Source: Bradyrhizobium sp. B097 (GTDB lineage Bacteria; Pseudomonadota; Alphaproteobacteria; Rhizobiales; Xanthobacteraceae). From it: a DNA stretch of 64,000 nt. The stretch covers positions 558,001-622,000 of the forward strand of contig NZ_CP152412.1 of assembly GCF_038957035.1 (NCBI RefSeq), given 5' to 3'. This document shows, one piece after another, positions 19,501-27,060 of the stretch. Position 1 is the stretch's first letter, and every line of letters begins with the position of its first letter. The notes below the pieces were generated by a model. That model saw nothing but the letters and a program-made list of their open reading frames with translations, was not told the DNA's origin and did no database searches. Made by a program: the position numbers and the translations under genes.

Positions 19501-21583
19501 CGCCTTCGACGACGCTGTTGGCGCCGACGTCGCTGTCGACCGGGGTCGATGGCGCAACGTCCGTGACGGCGATGGTGAAGCTCTGCGTGCTGGTGCCGCC
19601 CAGGCCGTCGCTAGCCTGCGCGGTGATGGTGTAGCTGTGAGCCGCGCCGCTGGTTTCGTAATCGATCTTGGTGCCGTCGGCGACGGTAACGACACCCGTC
19701 GTCGCATCGATGGTGAAGCCGCCGCCGGAGGTGTCGCCGACCAGCGAATAGGTGACCGGCGGGCCGTTGACGTCGATCGCCGACGCGGTGACGCCGACGG
19801 TCGAGCCGTTGGCCGCGCCTTCGGCGATCGCATTGGGGTTGGCGTCGGCGTCGACCGGGGCCGACGGCGGGGCGTTGGTGACGCCGATGGTGAAGGTCTG
19901 CGAACTCGCGAGCGTGCCGTCGCTGGCGGTCGCCGTCACGGTGTAGGCGTGGCCGGGCGCGCTTTCATAGTTGATCTTGGTCGGGTCGGCGACGGTGACG
20001 ATGCCGGTTGCCGGATCGATCGCGAAGCCGCCGCCGGAGGTATCGCCGGTCAGCGAATAGGTCACGGCCGGGCCGTTGATGTCGACCGCATGCGCGGTGA
20101 TGCCGACCGCGGTGCCGGCGGTTGCGCCTTCGACCACGGTGTTGGCTGCAGCGTTGCTGTCGACCGGGGTCGACGGCGCCACGTCGGTGACGTTGATGGT
20201 GAAACTCTGGGTGCTGGTCAGCGTGCCGTCACTGGCCTGCGCGGTGATGGTGTAGGCGTGGCCGGGGGCGGTTTCGAAATCGATCTTGGTCGGATCGGCG
20301 ACGGTGACGATGCCGGTCGCGGCGTCGATGGTGAAGCCGTGCGCATCGCCGACCAGCGAATAGGTCACGGTGCCGCCATTGATGTCGGTGGCGTGGGCGG
20401 TGATCCCGACCGCGGTACCGATGGCCGCGCCTTCGACCACCGAATTGGCCGTGACGTCGGTATCGGTGGGCGCCGACGGCGGTGCGTCGGTGACGCCGAT
20501 GGTGAAGGTCTGGGTCGACGAGGTCGCGCCGGCGGTCGCGTGCACGGTGATGGTGTAGGCGTGGCCGGGCGCGCTCTCGTAGTCGAGCTTGGTCGGATCG
20601 GCGACGGTGACGACGCCGGTATTGGGATCGATCTTGAAGCCGCCGCCGGAGGTGTCGCCGGTCAGCGAGTAGGTGCTTGCCGGGCCGTTCGGATCGACCG
20701 CGGACGCCGTGATGCCGACCAGCGTGTTGACGGCGGCGCCTTCGACGACGCTGTTGGCGGCGGGATTGGTGTCGACCGGCGTAGAGACCGGAACGTCGTT
20801 GACGTTGATCGTGAAGCTCTGCGAGCTGAAGCCGCCGTGGCCGTCGCTGGCCTGCACGGTGATGGTGTAGGCGTGGCCCGGCGCGGTCTCGAAGTCGAGT
20901 TTGGTGGAATCGGCGACGGTGACGACGCCGGTGTTGGGATCGATCTTGAAGCCGCCGCCGGACGTATCGCCGGTCAGCGAATAGGTGACGCCGGGGCCGT
21001 TGACATCGGCCGACGATGCGGTGATGCCGACCAGGGTATTGACGGCGGCGCCCTCGTTGACGGCGTTGGCGGCGGCGTTGCTGTCGACCGGTGTCGATGG
21101 CGGCGCATTGCTGACCGCAATCACGAAACTCTGCGACGACGCGAAGATGCCGTCGGTCGCTTGCACATTGACGACGTAGCTGCCGCCGGAGCTCTCGAAG
21201 TCGACCTTGGTGGGATCGGCGACCGAGATCACGCCGGTGTTCGGATCGACCTTGAAGCCGCCGTAGGAGGAATCTGATGTCAGCGAATAGGTGACCGGAA
21301 GGCCGAGCAGGCTGCTCGACTGCGCAGTGATGCCGACCGAGGTGTTGGCTGCCGCGCCTTCAACGACCGTGTTGGTGCTGGAATTGGCATCGGTCGGCGG
21401 CGCCAGGAAGCCCTGGATCGGCGGCCAGAGCGTGCCGGGAGGGCAGCCGAGGTAGAGATATTGCAGACCATACGTGTCGGCGAACGCCTGCGCGGCCGGA
21501 TCAAGAATGATATGTCCGGTCGGATCGAGGTGAAGTTCGGGGCGCGTTAAACCACCGATTGAATAAGCAGGTATGGTCGTCAT
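13556..21583 (-). CDS. Giant repeat protein (2675 aa): cadherin-like repeats, beta-helix region, C-terminal metzincin-like domain
   Basis: Probable exported surface or matrix protein. The ATG is chosen because AGGAG lies five bases before it; the GTG two codons upstream is too close to that site. Order: a short N-terminus without signal peptide; ten cadherin-like repeats of about 100 residues (about 62-1091) with core YSLTGDTSGGGF, TGVVTVADPTK and HAYTITAQASDG; three longer repeats (about 1091-1483) with YTENQAAT and ALASVTYFNTSDNPS; two related modules; a Gly/Asn/Thr-rich parallel beta-helix-like region (about 1755-2380); and a final domain with HELGHVLGLPD (H2540, E2541, H2544, D2550) plus a methionine at 2561 in NDLMYID, matching HExxHxxGxxD with a Met-turn. 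Lack of a Sec signal suggests type I secretion, but no HlyB/HlyD-type genes lie nearby. Confidence 0.93.
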   Translation of the reverse strand: MTTIPAYSIGGLTRPELHLDPTGHIILDPAAQAFADTYGLQYLYLGCPPGTLWPPIQGFLAPPTDANSSTNTVVEGAAANTSVGITAQSSSLLGLPVTYSLTSDSSYGGFKVDPNTGVISVADPTKVDFESSGGSYVVNVQATDGIFASSQSFVIAVSNAPPSTPVDSNAAANAVNEGAAVNTLVGITASSADVNGPGVTYSLTGDTSGGGFKIDPNTGVVTVADSTKLDFETAPGHAYTITVQASDGHGGFSSQSFTINVNDVPVSTPVDTNPAANSVVEGAAVNTLVGITASAVDPNGPASTYSLTGDTSGGGFKIDPNTGVVTVADPTKLDYESAPGHAYTITVHATAGATSSTQTFTIGVTDAPPSAPTDTDVTANSVVEGAAIGTAVGITAHATDINGGTVTYSLVGDAHGFTIDAATGIVTVADPTKIDFETAPGHAYTITAQASDGTLTSTQSFTINVTDVAPSTPVDSNAAANTVVEGATAGTAVGITAHAVDINGPAVTYSLTGDTSGGGFAIDPATGIVTVADPTKINYESAPGHAYTVTATASDGTLASSQTFTIGVTNAPPSAPVDADANPNAIAEGAANGSTVGVTASAIDVNGPPVTYSLVGDTSGGGFTIDATTGVVTVADGTKIDYETSGAAHSYTITAQASDGLGGTSTQSFTIAVTDVAPSTPVDSDVGANSVVEGAAAGSTVGITASAIDVNGPAVTYSLVGDTSGGGFTINAATGVVTVADPTKIDYESSGAGHSYTITAQASDGTLASSQTFTIAVSDAAPSIPVDSNAAANSVVEGAAAGSTVGVTASSTDVNGPAVTYSLVGDTSGGGFTINATTGVVTVADPTKIDYESSGPTHSYAVTAQASDGTLTSSQTFTIAVADAPPSTPVDADANPNSITEGAANGSTVGITASSVDVNGPAVTYSLIGDTSGGGFTINATTGVISVADSTKIDYESAAGHAYTVTAQASDGTLASSQTFTIAVTDVAPSTPVDSDGAINRVAVGAPVGSGAGVTASSTDVNGPAVTYSLVGDTSGGAFTINAATGKVMVADPTKIHAADPSYDITVDSSDGTLHSQQTFTIAVVIDQAPVVTAGHTLGYTENQAATVIDSTITVTDGDDANLASATVQITGNYVVGEDVLGFVTQNGISGSFDAATGTLTLTGTSSVANYQAALASVTYFNTSDNPSGLARTVTITANDGTLDSTPVTDTINVTPVNDPAVVTAGHTLNYTENQVATAFDPAITVTDVDNTTLAGATMQITGNYANGQDVLGFTTIGNITGTFDAATGKLTLTGTDTVANYQAALASVTYFNTSDNPSGLARTVTITANDGAANSTAVTDTINVTPVNDPPVTSAGGTLNYIENQAATAIDTSVNVSDVDSANMASATVAITGGFAAGQDVLGFNPQNGIVGSYNALTGVLTLTGSSSVANYKAALDSITYFNTSDNPSEADRTVSFTVNDGSLDSNTSTSTIHVTPVNDAPVISFGAIAGFTEPPNGTPAANSTPVTITPNLTITDAEGNNLTDATFVLNDLKPSDALSIAGHAGASGDIGGIHFDISSTAGTETISFTGTDTLAHYNAALDLIQFNNTSENPDTTARSYTLTVHDDGGTANGGNNTGTASTTGSVTAVNDAPTATVPADNSIGTAFSHTNLTISGLSVADVDASSGNVTATISSGHAALSFDTTGLASFTNNASHTVTLTGTIAQVNTGLATLTYNSDDGFTGSDTVTLNVNDNGNTGTPGAQTSGAQTFHVGVVPQVFYIDNSTTGTSLNLGTQHDPYTSIAAFNAANPAGSGDYVVLEHGTGTYSEANGINLASGVNLIGGSHTLTFTNPVTNATVTANVGSGTDPVIHVTGADNGIDLLGTTGHTITGVSIDTSASTGIGISDDGNNVGTVTMSDITVKTASGTGLSFTHGGTITLTGSANSITSGTGTALDVENTQIGSANLILKSITSSGGSNNGIILSNTGTAAGNGGLHVTGDGSTAGSGGTIASKTGADASTTQGSGVYLNNTKDVELSYLTMHDFQNYGIVGTNVTGFALGNTTVTGTNGDNVGGIGEGDVYFTGLSGAATVTNSTFTGAALDAFHVFNNSGQTLNRITITGSTFATNSVASNSSGDALVFQATDGTFNATVQSSTFTSARGDLFQLDLHGGVSSDLVLGGATAGLGNSFSNNNQNIVSGGGGITISSGGAGDHANLTFDIANNTMRDALGTALGISTGSGAGSFTGTIDSNTIGVAAIANSGSVQGSDIGFITDGGANSSVTITNNHLFQYGNGDGILLQTGDAVDGGNARLTAIVMGNTASNPGTFGNHGFELNAGTVAGDAQSVSLTLGGTGAQENQFLGSGSGGGTDIRLRDRDNTTVGLHAGDGSSYGGGATDTAAIAAYVLAHNTVTTAPTISVVAASTNGFGASPMLAADGGVQAAVATPGETHLTQGELDSVVSAAITQWAKAGADSDQLAALHAVTFSVADLAGQIVGLESAGHITIDTDAAGHGWFVDPTPSDNFEFTHALNASGTSLQTDPSTAAAGHLDLLTAVVHELGHVLGLPDLTSSSDANDLMYIDLADGERRLPTAADVVQANVGSQKAMPMQSDTSSNQQATNGFDFSSFTPTQSQSNTSHADLATHSQTLSNLFSGHSNAAPSWWVGHEAAFAAMGGTPTDDHTHTLVHHDLIV
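17135..18310 (-). repeat. Three ~390-bp coding repeats of the giant gene
   Basis: Second repeat type in the giant gene. Each unit encodes YTENQAAT-like, DVLGF, LTLTGTSSVANYQAAL and TYFNTSDNPS segments. The three copies are about 124-130 residues long, clearly homologous to each other and different from the cadherin-like array beside them. Confidence 0.8.
18310..21400 (-). repeat. Tandem array of ten ~300-bp coding repeats
   Basis: DNA encoding the ten cadherin-like units. Blocks such as GAGGTGTCGCCGACCAGCGA (reading the plus strand) recur about every 300-310 bp with very few changes, most strongly between about 18450 and 20060. The first and tenth units are the most diverged. High identity between neighbours makes unit gain or loss by recombination likely and makes assembly collapse possible. 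Confidence 0.85.
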
Positions 21584-22338
21584 GCGCACTCCTGCGACCG
21601 GCGTGGAAGCCGATCAATATTTACAATTGTTGGGGACGATGACGTGTGAAGCCGTTCACACGTTGAAGTTGATCGCCCGCGACCGGCGATCGCGCCAAGC
21701 CGCCTGCAATTCGAGAAAGCCGCGATGTTCGCGGAGCCGCGGCATCAGCAAGATCAAATGCGCTTGCCATTTACGTCGTCGCTTTCACACACTCGCGCCG
21801 CGACAAAACACTATGAATGTTCGAGAAAAATGCGGCCGGCCAAGAATATTCATGCTTTGGCAACCATGACCGTATTGGCGATACTACCGGGTGTCAATGT
21901 GTGTCCGGATGACAACCTCGCCGTTAACGACGATTTCGCCGTGCAGCGGGAGGTAGAGTATGGGAGCTTGGCTGGTCGTGACGAAAGGTTCCTGTGCCAA
22001 AAGTAGAATCGGGGGCGGTGTGACGAATCTGTGAAACGAACTCGCGTTGTGATTGATTCGCGACGATCCGTCTGTGACCTTGCGCCCTCGATAGGCCAGC
22101 CAAACTGCCCCTTTTCGTCGTCCCGGTTTCGCGCGCGTGTCGTAAGGCTTTCAGACTACGAAACTATTTGCTTGATCCGGCGGCCATCTTGAACAGACTG
22201 TGGTGCGGCTACATCTGTGACGTCCGCTGCCGCGACATTGCGGTGGTGAGTCCGTGTTGAATCACCGCAAGTTTCAATTGCGACTTTCGTAGCCCTGCTT
22301 TGGTCGGCGTGCTTCGTAGTCTTCGGGGGAGTAAGGAA
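21584..22338. other. Divergent intergenic region, giant gene / RND efflux operon
   Basis: A 755-bp gap between divergent genes, one of the least GC-rich parts of the window. It must contain the promoter of the giant gene (minus) and of the efflux genes (plus). Short open frames occur on both strands but none has family features or a good ribosome site. None of the listed palindromic repeats is present. No regulator gene lies here, although RND operons often have one. Confidence 0.5.
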
Positions 22339-23595
22339 TTGAGTTCGATTGACAGAACGGAGCGTCCGGCTCCGGTGACCGGCGTCGAGCGTCATTCGCT
22401 TCGCCGCCAGGGATTCGTCAGGGCGTGCTGGCGCGGCCTCGCGCCGATTGGGCTGTTGGCCACGCTGACGCTCGGCGGCTGCGACGACAAGAGCGCGCAA
22501 TCGCAGGCCGCGCCTCCGGCGCCGCCCGTGACCGTCGCGCAGCCGGTCAAGCGCACCGTCACCGACTGGGACGAATTCACCGGCCGCTTCGAGGCGATCG
22601 AGGAGGTTCAGGTCCGCGCCCGCGTCGGCGGCTTCGTCAACAGTGTCGAGTTCAAGGATGGTGCGATCGTCCACGCCGGCGATCTGCTTTACACCATCGA
22701 TCCGCGACCGTTCGAGGCGGTCGTGCTGCAGGCCGAAGGTCAGCTCGCGGACGCGCGTGCCAAGGGCGAGCTTGCCAAGCGCGATCTCGAGCGCGGGCTC
22801 AATCTGGTGCAGACCAGCGCGGTCTCGGAGCAGGTCGTCGACCAGCGCCGCCAGGCGTTGCAGGCGGCGCGCGCTGCCGAAACGCAGGCCGAGGGTACGC
22901 TGAAGGCCGCGCAGCTCAACGTCGAATTCAGCCATGTGCTGGCGCCGATCGCCGGCCGCGTCAGCCGGCATCTGGTGACGCCGGGCAATCTGGTGCAGGG
23001 CAGCGAGAGCGGAGCGACGCTGCTCACCTCGATCGTGTCGCTCGATCCGATCTACATCTATTTCGACGTCGACGAGGCGACCTATCAGCGCAACAGCAAG
23101 CTGTGGTTCGAAGGCCGGCGGCCGAGCTCGCGCGATACGGCGAACCCGGTGCAGGTGACCCTGACCGGCGAGACCAAGCCCTCGCATGAGGGCAAGATGG
23201 ACTTCCTCGACAACCGCCTCGACGTCTCCACCGCAACGCTGCGCAGCCGCGCGGTGATCCCGAACAAGGACCTCTCGATCCTGCCCGGCCAGTTCGGCCG
23301 CGTCCGCCTGATCGGCTCCTCGCCCTATGAGGCGCTGCTGATCCCGGATACCGCCATCGCCACCGACCAGTCGCGCAAGATCGTGTTCGTGGTCAAGGAC
23401 GACAACACGGTGGAAGCACGAACGGTCACGCTCGGACCGCTGGATGAGGGCCTGCGCGTGATCCGCGAAGGCCTCAAGCCGGAGGACCATGTGATCGTCG
23501 ACGGGCTGCAACGCGCCCGCGTCGGCGCCAAGGTGACGCCGAAAATGGCCCAGGCTCCGGCAGGAGACAAGCCGGCGGCAGGTGCCAAGCCATGA
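22339..23595 (+). CDS. RND efflux membrane-fusion (periplasmic adaptor) protein
   Basis: A 418-residue adaptor linking an inner-membrane RND pump to an outer-membrane channel. The start is a TTG seven bases after GGGGGAG; the open frame extends 13 codons further but without a ribosome site. A lipoprotein-type signal is visible (GLLATLTLGGC, cysteine at about residue 42). Biotinyl-lipoyl halves flank an alpha-hairpin: VRARVGGFVNSVEFKDGAIVHAGDLLYTIDPRPFEAVV, then the coiled region LADARAKGELAKRDLERGLNLV, then LNVEFSHVLAPIAGRVSRHLVTPGNLV. The C-terminal proline/alanine tail overlaps the pump gene start as ATGA. It resembles MexE/AcrA adaptors. Confidence 0.92.
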   Translation: MSSIDRTERPAPVTGVERHSLRRQGFVRACWRGLAPIGLLATLTLGGCDDKSAQSQAAPPAPPVTVAQPVKRTVTDWDEFTGRFEAIEEVQVRARVGGFVNSVEFKDGAIVHAGDLLYTIDPRPFEAVVLQAEGQLADARAKGELAKRDLERGLNLVQTSAVSEQVVDQRRQALQAARAAETQAEGTLKAAQLNVEFSHVLAPIAGRVSRHLVTPGNLVQGSESGATLLTSIVSLDPIYIYFDVDEATYQRNSKLWFEGRRPSSRDTANPVQVTLTGETKPSHEGKMDFLDNRLDVSTATLRSRAVIPNKDLSILPGQFGRVRLIGSSPYEALLIPDTAIATDQSRKIVFVVKDDNTVEARTVTLGPLDEGLRVIREGLKPEDHVIVDGLQRARVGAKVTPKMAQAPAGDKPAAGAKP

Positions 23596-26500
23596 ATCTC
23601 GGCAGGCTCTCCATCAACCAGCCCATCCTCGCGATGGTGCTGTCGATCGTGCTGCTGATCGTCGGCGCGATTGCCTATCCGACGCTGCCGGTCTCGGAAT
23701 ATCCGCAGGTCGTGCCGCCGACCGTCACGGTGACCACGCAGTACCCGGGCGCCTCGGCGCAGACCGTGTCCGACACCGTCGCCGCTCCGATCGAGCAGGA
23801 GATCAACGGCGTCGAGGACATGCTCTATCTCTACAGCCAGGCGACCTCGAACGGCCAGCTCACCATCACCGCGACCTTCAAGCTCGGCACCGACCTCGAC
23901 AAGGCCCAGGTGCTGGTGCAGAACCGCGTCGCGATCGCGCAGCCGCGGCTGCCTGAAGAAGTCCAGCGCAACGGCGTCGTCACCCGCAAGAACTCGCCCG
24001 ACATCCTGATGGTCGTGTTCATGCTGTCGCCCGACGACACGTTCGACCAGCTCTACATCTCCAACTACGCGCTGCTGCAGGTCCGTGACCAGCTGTTGCG
24101 GCTCGACGGCGTCGGCGACATCCAGATGTTCGGCGCGCGCGATTACTCGATGCGGCTGTGGCTCGATCCCGACCGCATCGCCAATCTCGGCCTGACCTCG
24201 GGCGAGGTGCTGGCGGCGATCCGGGCGCAGAACCTGCAGATCGCGGGCGGCCAGATCGCCGAGCCGCCGATCGCCGATCGCGCCTTCCAGCCGAATCTCG
24301 TGTTCACCGGCCGTCTCAAGGACATCAGGCAGTTCGAGGACATCGTGGTGAAGGCCGGCTCCGACGGCCGTACCGTGCGCCTGCGCGACGTCGCCCGTGT
24401 CGAGCTCGGTGCGCTGTCCTACGCGACCAACAGCTTCCTGCTGCGCAAATCGGCGGTCGCCCTGCTGGTGACGCAGCGGCCGGGATCGAACGCGCTCGCC
24501 ACTGCCAAGAGCATCTCCGACACGATGGAGCACATGAAGGCGAGTTTCCCGAAGGGGCTCGACTACAACATCGGCTACAACCCGACCGAGTTCATCGCCC
24601 AGTCGGTTCATGAGCTGATCAAGACGATCTACGAGGCGATGGCGCTCGTCGTCATCGTGGTGCTGGTGTTCCTGCAGGGCTGGCGGCCTGCGATCATCCC
24701 GATCATCGCGATCCCGGTGTCGCTGGTCGGCACCTTTGCGGTGATGGCCGCGCTCGGCTTCTCGATCAACAATCTGACCTTGTTCGGCCTGGTTCTCGCG
24801 GTCGGCATCGTGGTCGACGACGCCATCGTGGTGGTCGAGAATGTCGAACGCCATCTCGAGCACGGCATGAGCCGGCGCGAGGCCGCGCTCAAGACCATGG
24901 AGGAGGTCGGCGGCGCGCTGGTCTCGATCGCGCTAGTGCTGTGCGCGGTGTTCGTGCCGACCGCCTTCCTCGGCGGCATCTCCGGGCAGTTCTTCCAGCA
25001 ATTCGCGGTCACGATCGCGGTCGCGACCGCGATCTCCTGCTTCTGCTCGCTGACGCTGTCGCCGGCGCTGGCCTCGCAGATCCTGGTCCCGCACGAGGAG
25101 AAGCGCCCGCCGGCGCGCTGGAACATCATCGCGCGCGGCTGGGACAGCTTCACCGCGCTGTTCAACCGCGTGTTCGACCGGCTGGCGCATGGCTATGCGG
25201 CGGTTGCCGACTTCGTGATCCGGCACACGGTGGTGATGGTCGCGATCTACCTCGTGTTGATCGGCAGCGCCGGCTGGCTGCTCGCGACCACCTCGCAGGG
25301 CTTCATCCCGGCGCAGGATCGCGGCTACGTCATCATCTCGGCACAGCTGCCGGGCGCCGCGTCGCTGGCGCGGACCACGGCTGTCGTGCGCGAGATCGAG
25401 CGGATCGCGCTGGATACGCCCGGCATCGTTCGCGTCGCGGCGTTCGCCGGCTTCTCCGGCGCGACGCGCACGCAGGCGGGTAATGCCGCGGCGTTGTTCC
25501 CGGTGTTCGACGAGCCGGAGGCGCGCCTGAAGAAGGGACAGACGGCGACCGCGATCACGGCCGACCTGCGCAAGCGTCTGTCGGTGATCCAAGGCGCCTT
25601 CATCATCGTCATTCCGCCGCCGGCCGTGCCCGGTATCGGCACCGGCGGTGGTTTCACCATCCGCGTCCAGGATCGACAGGGACGCGGGCCCGAATTGCTG
25701 GCGTCCGCGACCGACGAACTGGTGTTGGCCGCGCGCAAGTCGCCGAGCCTCACATCGGTGTTCTCGCCGTATTCTGCGAACACCCCGCAGCTGTTCGTCG
25801 ATATCGATCGCGTCAAGGCGCAGAAGCTCGGCGTTCCCATCGCCAACATCACCGACACGATCGAGACCTATTTCGGCTCGACCTATGTCAACGACTTCAA
25901 CCTGTTCGGACGCACCTATCACGTCACGGCGCAGGCTGACCTGCCGTTCCGCAAGGAGACCACCGATCTTTCGCGGCTACGCACCCGCAACGGTGCCGGC
26001 GACATGGTGATGCTCGGCAGCGTCGTGGACTTCAAGGACATCTCGGGACCCGACCGTGTCGCACGCTACAATCTCTACTCGGCGTCCGAACTGCAGGGTG
26101 AGCCGGCGCCGGGCGTCAGCTCGACGACAGCGCTCAACACCATCAAGAAGCTCGCCGACGAAACCCTGCCGAGCGGCTTCTCGTTCGAATGGACCGACCT
26201 GTCCTACCAGCAGATCAACGGCGCCAATGCGGGCCTCTACGTGTTCCCGGTCTGCGTGCTGTTCGTCTATCTGGTGCTGGCCGCGCAATATGGCAGCTGG
26301 ACGCTGCCGTTCGCGGTGATCCTGATCGTGCCGATGTGCCTGTTCGCGGCCACCATCGGCGTGCGCATCATGGGCCAGGACGTCAACATCCTGACCCAGA
26401 TCGGCTTCGTGGTGCTGGTGGGGCTCGCCGCCAAGAACGCGATCCTGATCGTCGAGTTTGCGCGCGATATCGAGCTCGAGGGCCGGCCACGGCTGGAGGC

Positions 26501-26765
26501 GGTCATCGAGGCCTGCCGGCTCCGCCTGCGGCCGATCCTGATGACGTCGTTCGCCTTCATCCTCGGCGTGCTGCCGCTGGTGCTGTCGACCGGCTCGGGC
26601 TCGGAGATGCGGCAGGCGGTTGGTGTCGCCGTGTTCTTCGGCATGCTCGGCGTCACCTTGTTCGGCCTCGTCTTCACGCCGATCTTCTACATGGTGGTGC
26701 GCAACCTCGCGGAAGGAAAGAACGAGGGCAAGCCGAAGGAACCCGCAGCGAACATGGCGGGGTAG
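23592..26765 (+). CDS. RND multidrug efflux transporter (AcrB/MexF-like, HAE1 family)
   Basis: A 1057-residue inner-membrane proton-drug antiporter of full family length. The N-terminus, FINQP-like SINQPILAMVLSIVLLIVG, and the porter motif GVEDMLYLYSQATSNGQLTITATF are typical. Transmembrane helix 4 carries the proton-relay pair D409-D410 in GIVVDDAIVVVENVERH, and helix 10 has a conserved lysine in VGLAAKNAILIVEFARD. Substrates of such pumps include antibiotics and plant phenolics; the sequence does not tell which. No outer-membrane channel gene follows, so the pump must use one encoded elsewhere. Confidence 0.95.
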   Translation: MNLGRLSINQPILAMVLSIVLLIVGAIAYPTLPVSEYPQVVPPTVTVTTQYPGASAQTVSDTVAAPIEQEINGVEDMLYLYSQATSNGQLTITATFKLGTDLDKAQVLVQNRVAIAQPRLPEEVQRNGVVTRKNSPDILMVVFMLSPDDTFDQLYISNYALLQVRDQLLRLDGVGDIQMFGARDYSMRLWLDPDRIANLGLTSGEVLAAIRAQNLQIAGGQIAEPPIADRAFQPNLVFTGRLKDIRQFEDIVVKAGSDGRTVRLRDVARVELGALSYATNSFLLRKSAVALLVTQRPGSNALATAKSISDTMEHMKASFPKGLDYNIGYNPTEFIAQSVHELIKTIYEAMALVVIVVLVFLQGWRPAIIPIIAIPVSLVGTFAVMAALGFSINNLTLFGLVLAVGIVVDDAIVVVENVERHLEHGMSRREAALKTMEEVGGALVSIALVLCAVFVPTAFLGGISGQFFQQFAVTIAVATAISCFCSLTLSPALASQILVPHEEKRPPARWNIIARGWDSFTALFNRVFDRLAHGYAAVADFVIRHTVVMVAIYLVLIGSAGWLLATTSQGFIPAQDRGYVIISAQLPGAASLARTTAVVREIERIALDTPGIVRVAAFAGFSGATRTQAGNAAALFPVFDEPEARLKKGQTATAITADLRKRLSVIQGAFIIVIPPPAVPGIGTGGGFTIRVQDRQGRGPELLASATDELVLAARKSPSLTSVFSPYSANTPQLFVDIDRVKAQKLGVPIANITDTIETYFGSTYVNDFNLFGRTYHVTAQADLPFRKETTDLSRLRTRNGAGDMVMLGSVVDFKDISGPDRVARYNLYSASELQGEPAPGVSSTTALNTIKKLADETLPSGFSFEWTDLSYQQINGANAGLYVFPVCVLFVYLVLAAQYGSWTLPFAVILIVPMCLFAATIGVRIMGQDVNILTQIGFVVLVGLAAKNAILIVEFARDIELEGRPRLEAVIEACRLRLRPILMTSFAFILGVLPLVLSTGSGSEMRQAVGVAVFFGMLGVTLFGLVFTPIFYMVVRNLAEGKNEGKPKEPAANMAG

Positions 26766-26804
26766 CGGCGGCATTCGCCGTACCGCGGCAGCAAGTCCTT
26801 CCCC

Positions 26805-26926
26805 GTCATCCTGAGGTGCGAGCCCTTGCGAGCCTCGAAGGATGCACGGCCACCAGCCGGGCCATCGACCCTTCGAGGCTCGCCCAGCGGCGCAATTGCG
26901 CCGCAAGGCTCGCACCTCAGGGTGAC
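26805..26926. repeat. Palindromic intergenic element, GTCATCCTGAG family (copy 2)
   Basis: Inverted repeat beginning GTCATCCTGAGGTGCGAG and ending CGCACCTCAGGGTGACGG, with internal CCTTCGAGG arms. It lies between the efflux operon and the next binding-protein gene and may separate their transcripts. Confidence 0.85.
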
Positions 26927-27060
26927 GGAGCAGATATTGTGCGGACTTGCGTCGACAAGCCCATACTAACGGCTGAGCGGAAAGAGATGGGCAGGCGCGG
27001 GGTTATAAAATAATGTCGCGCCGATTTTTCCTGATGAGAGACTGCTGGGAGAGCACAAAA

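Noticed and set aside
19322..21277. Long plus-strand open frame (651 codons) opposite the giant gene
   Set aside because: It is the mirror of the repeat array: a periodic peptide of DRGRRRHVGD type with no family features, produced by GC-rich repeats read on the wrong strand.
18310..21400. Regular DNA repeats that could suggest a CRISPR array
   Set aside because: Period is about 300 bp, the units are translated in one frame into a known protein-repeat type, and there are no cas genes.
22156..24863. Two long minus-strand open frames opposite the RND genes
   Set aside because: Both are rich in histidine, arginine and aspartate, match no family and lie wholly opposite well-supported transporter genes.
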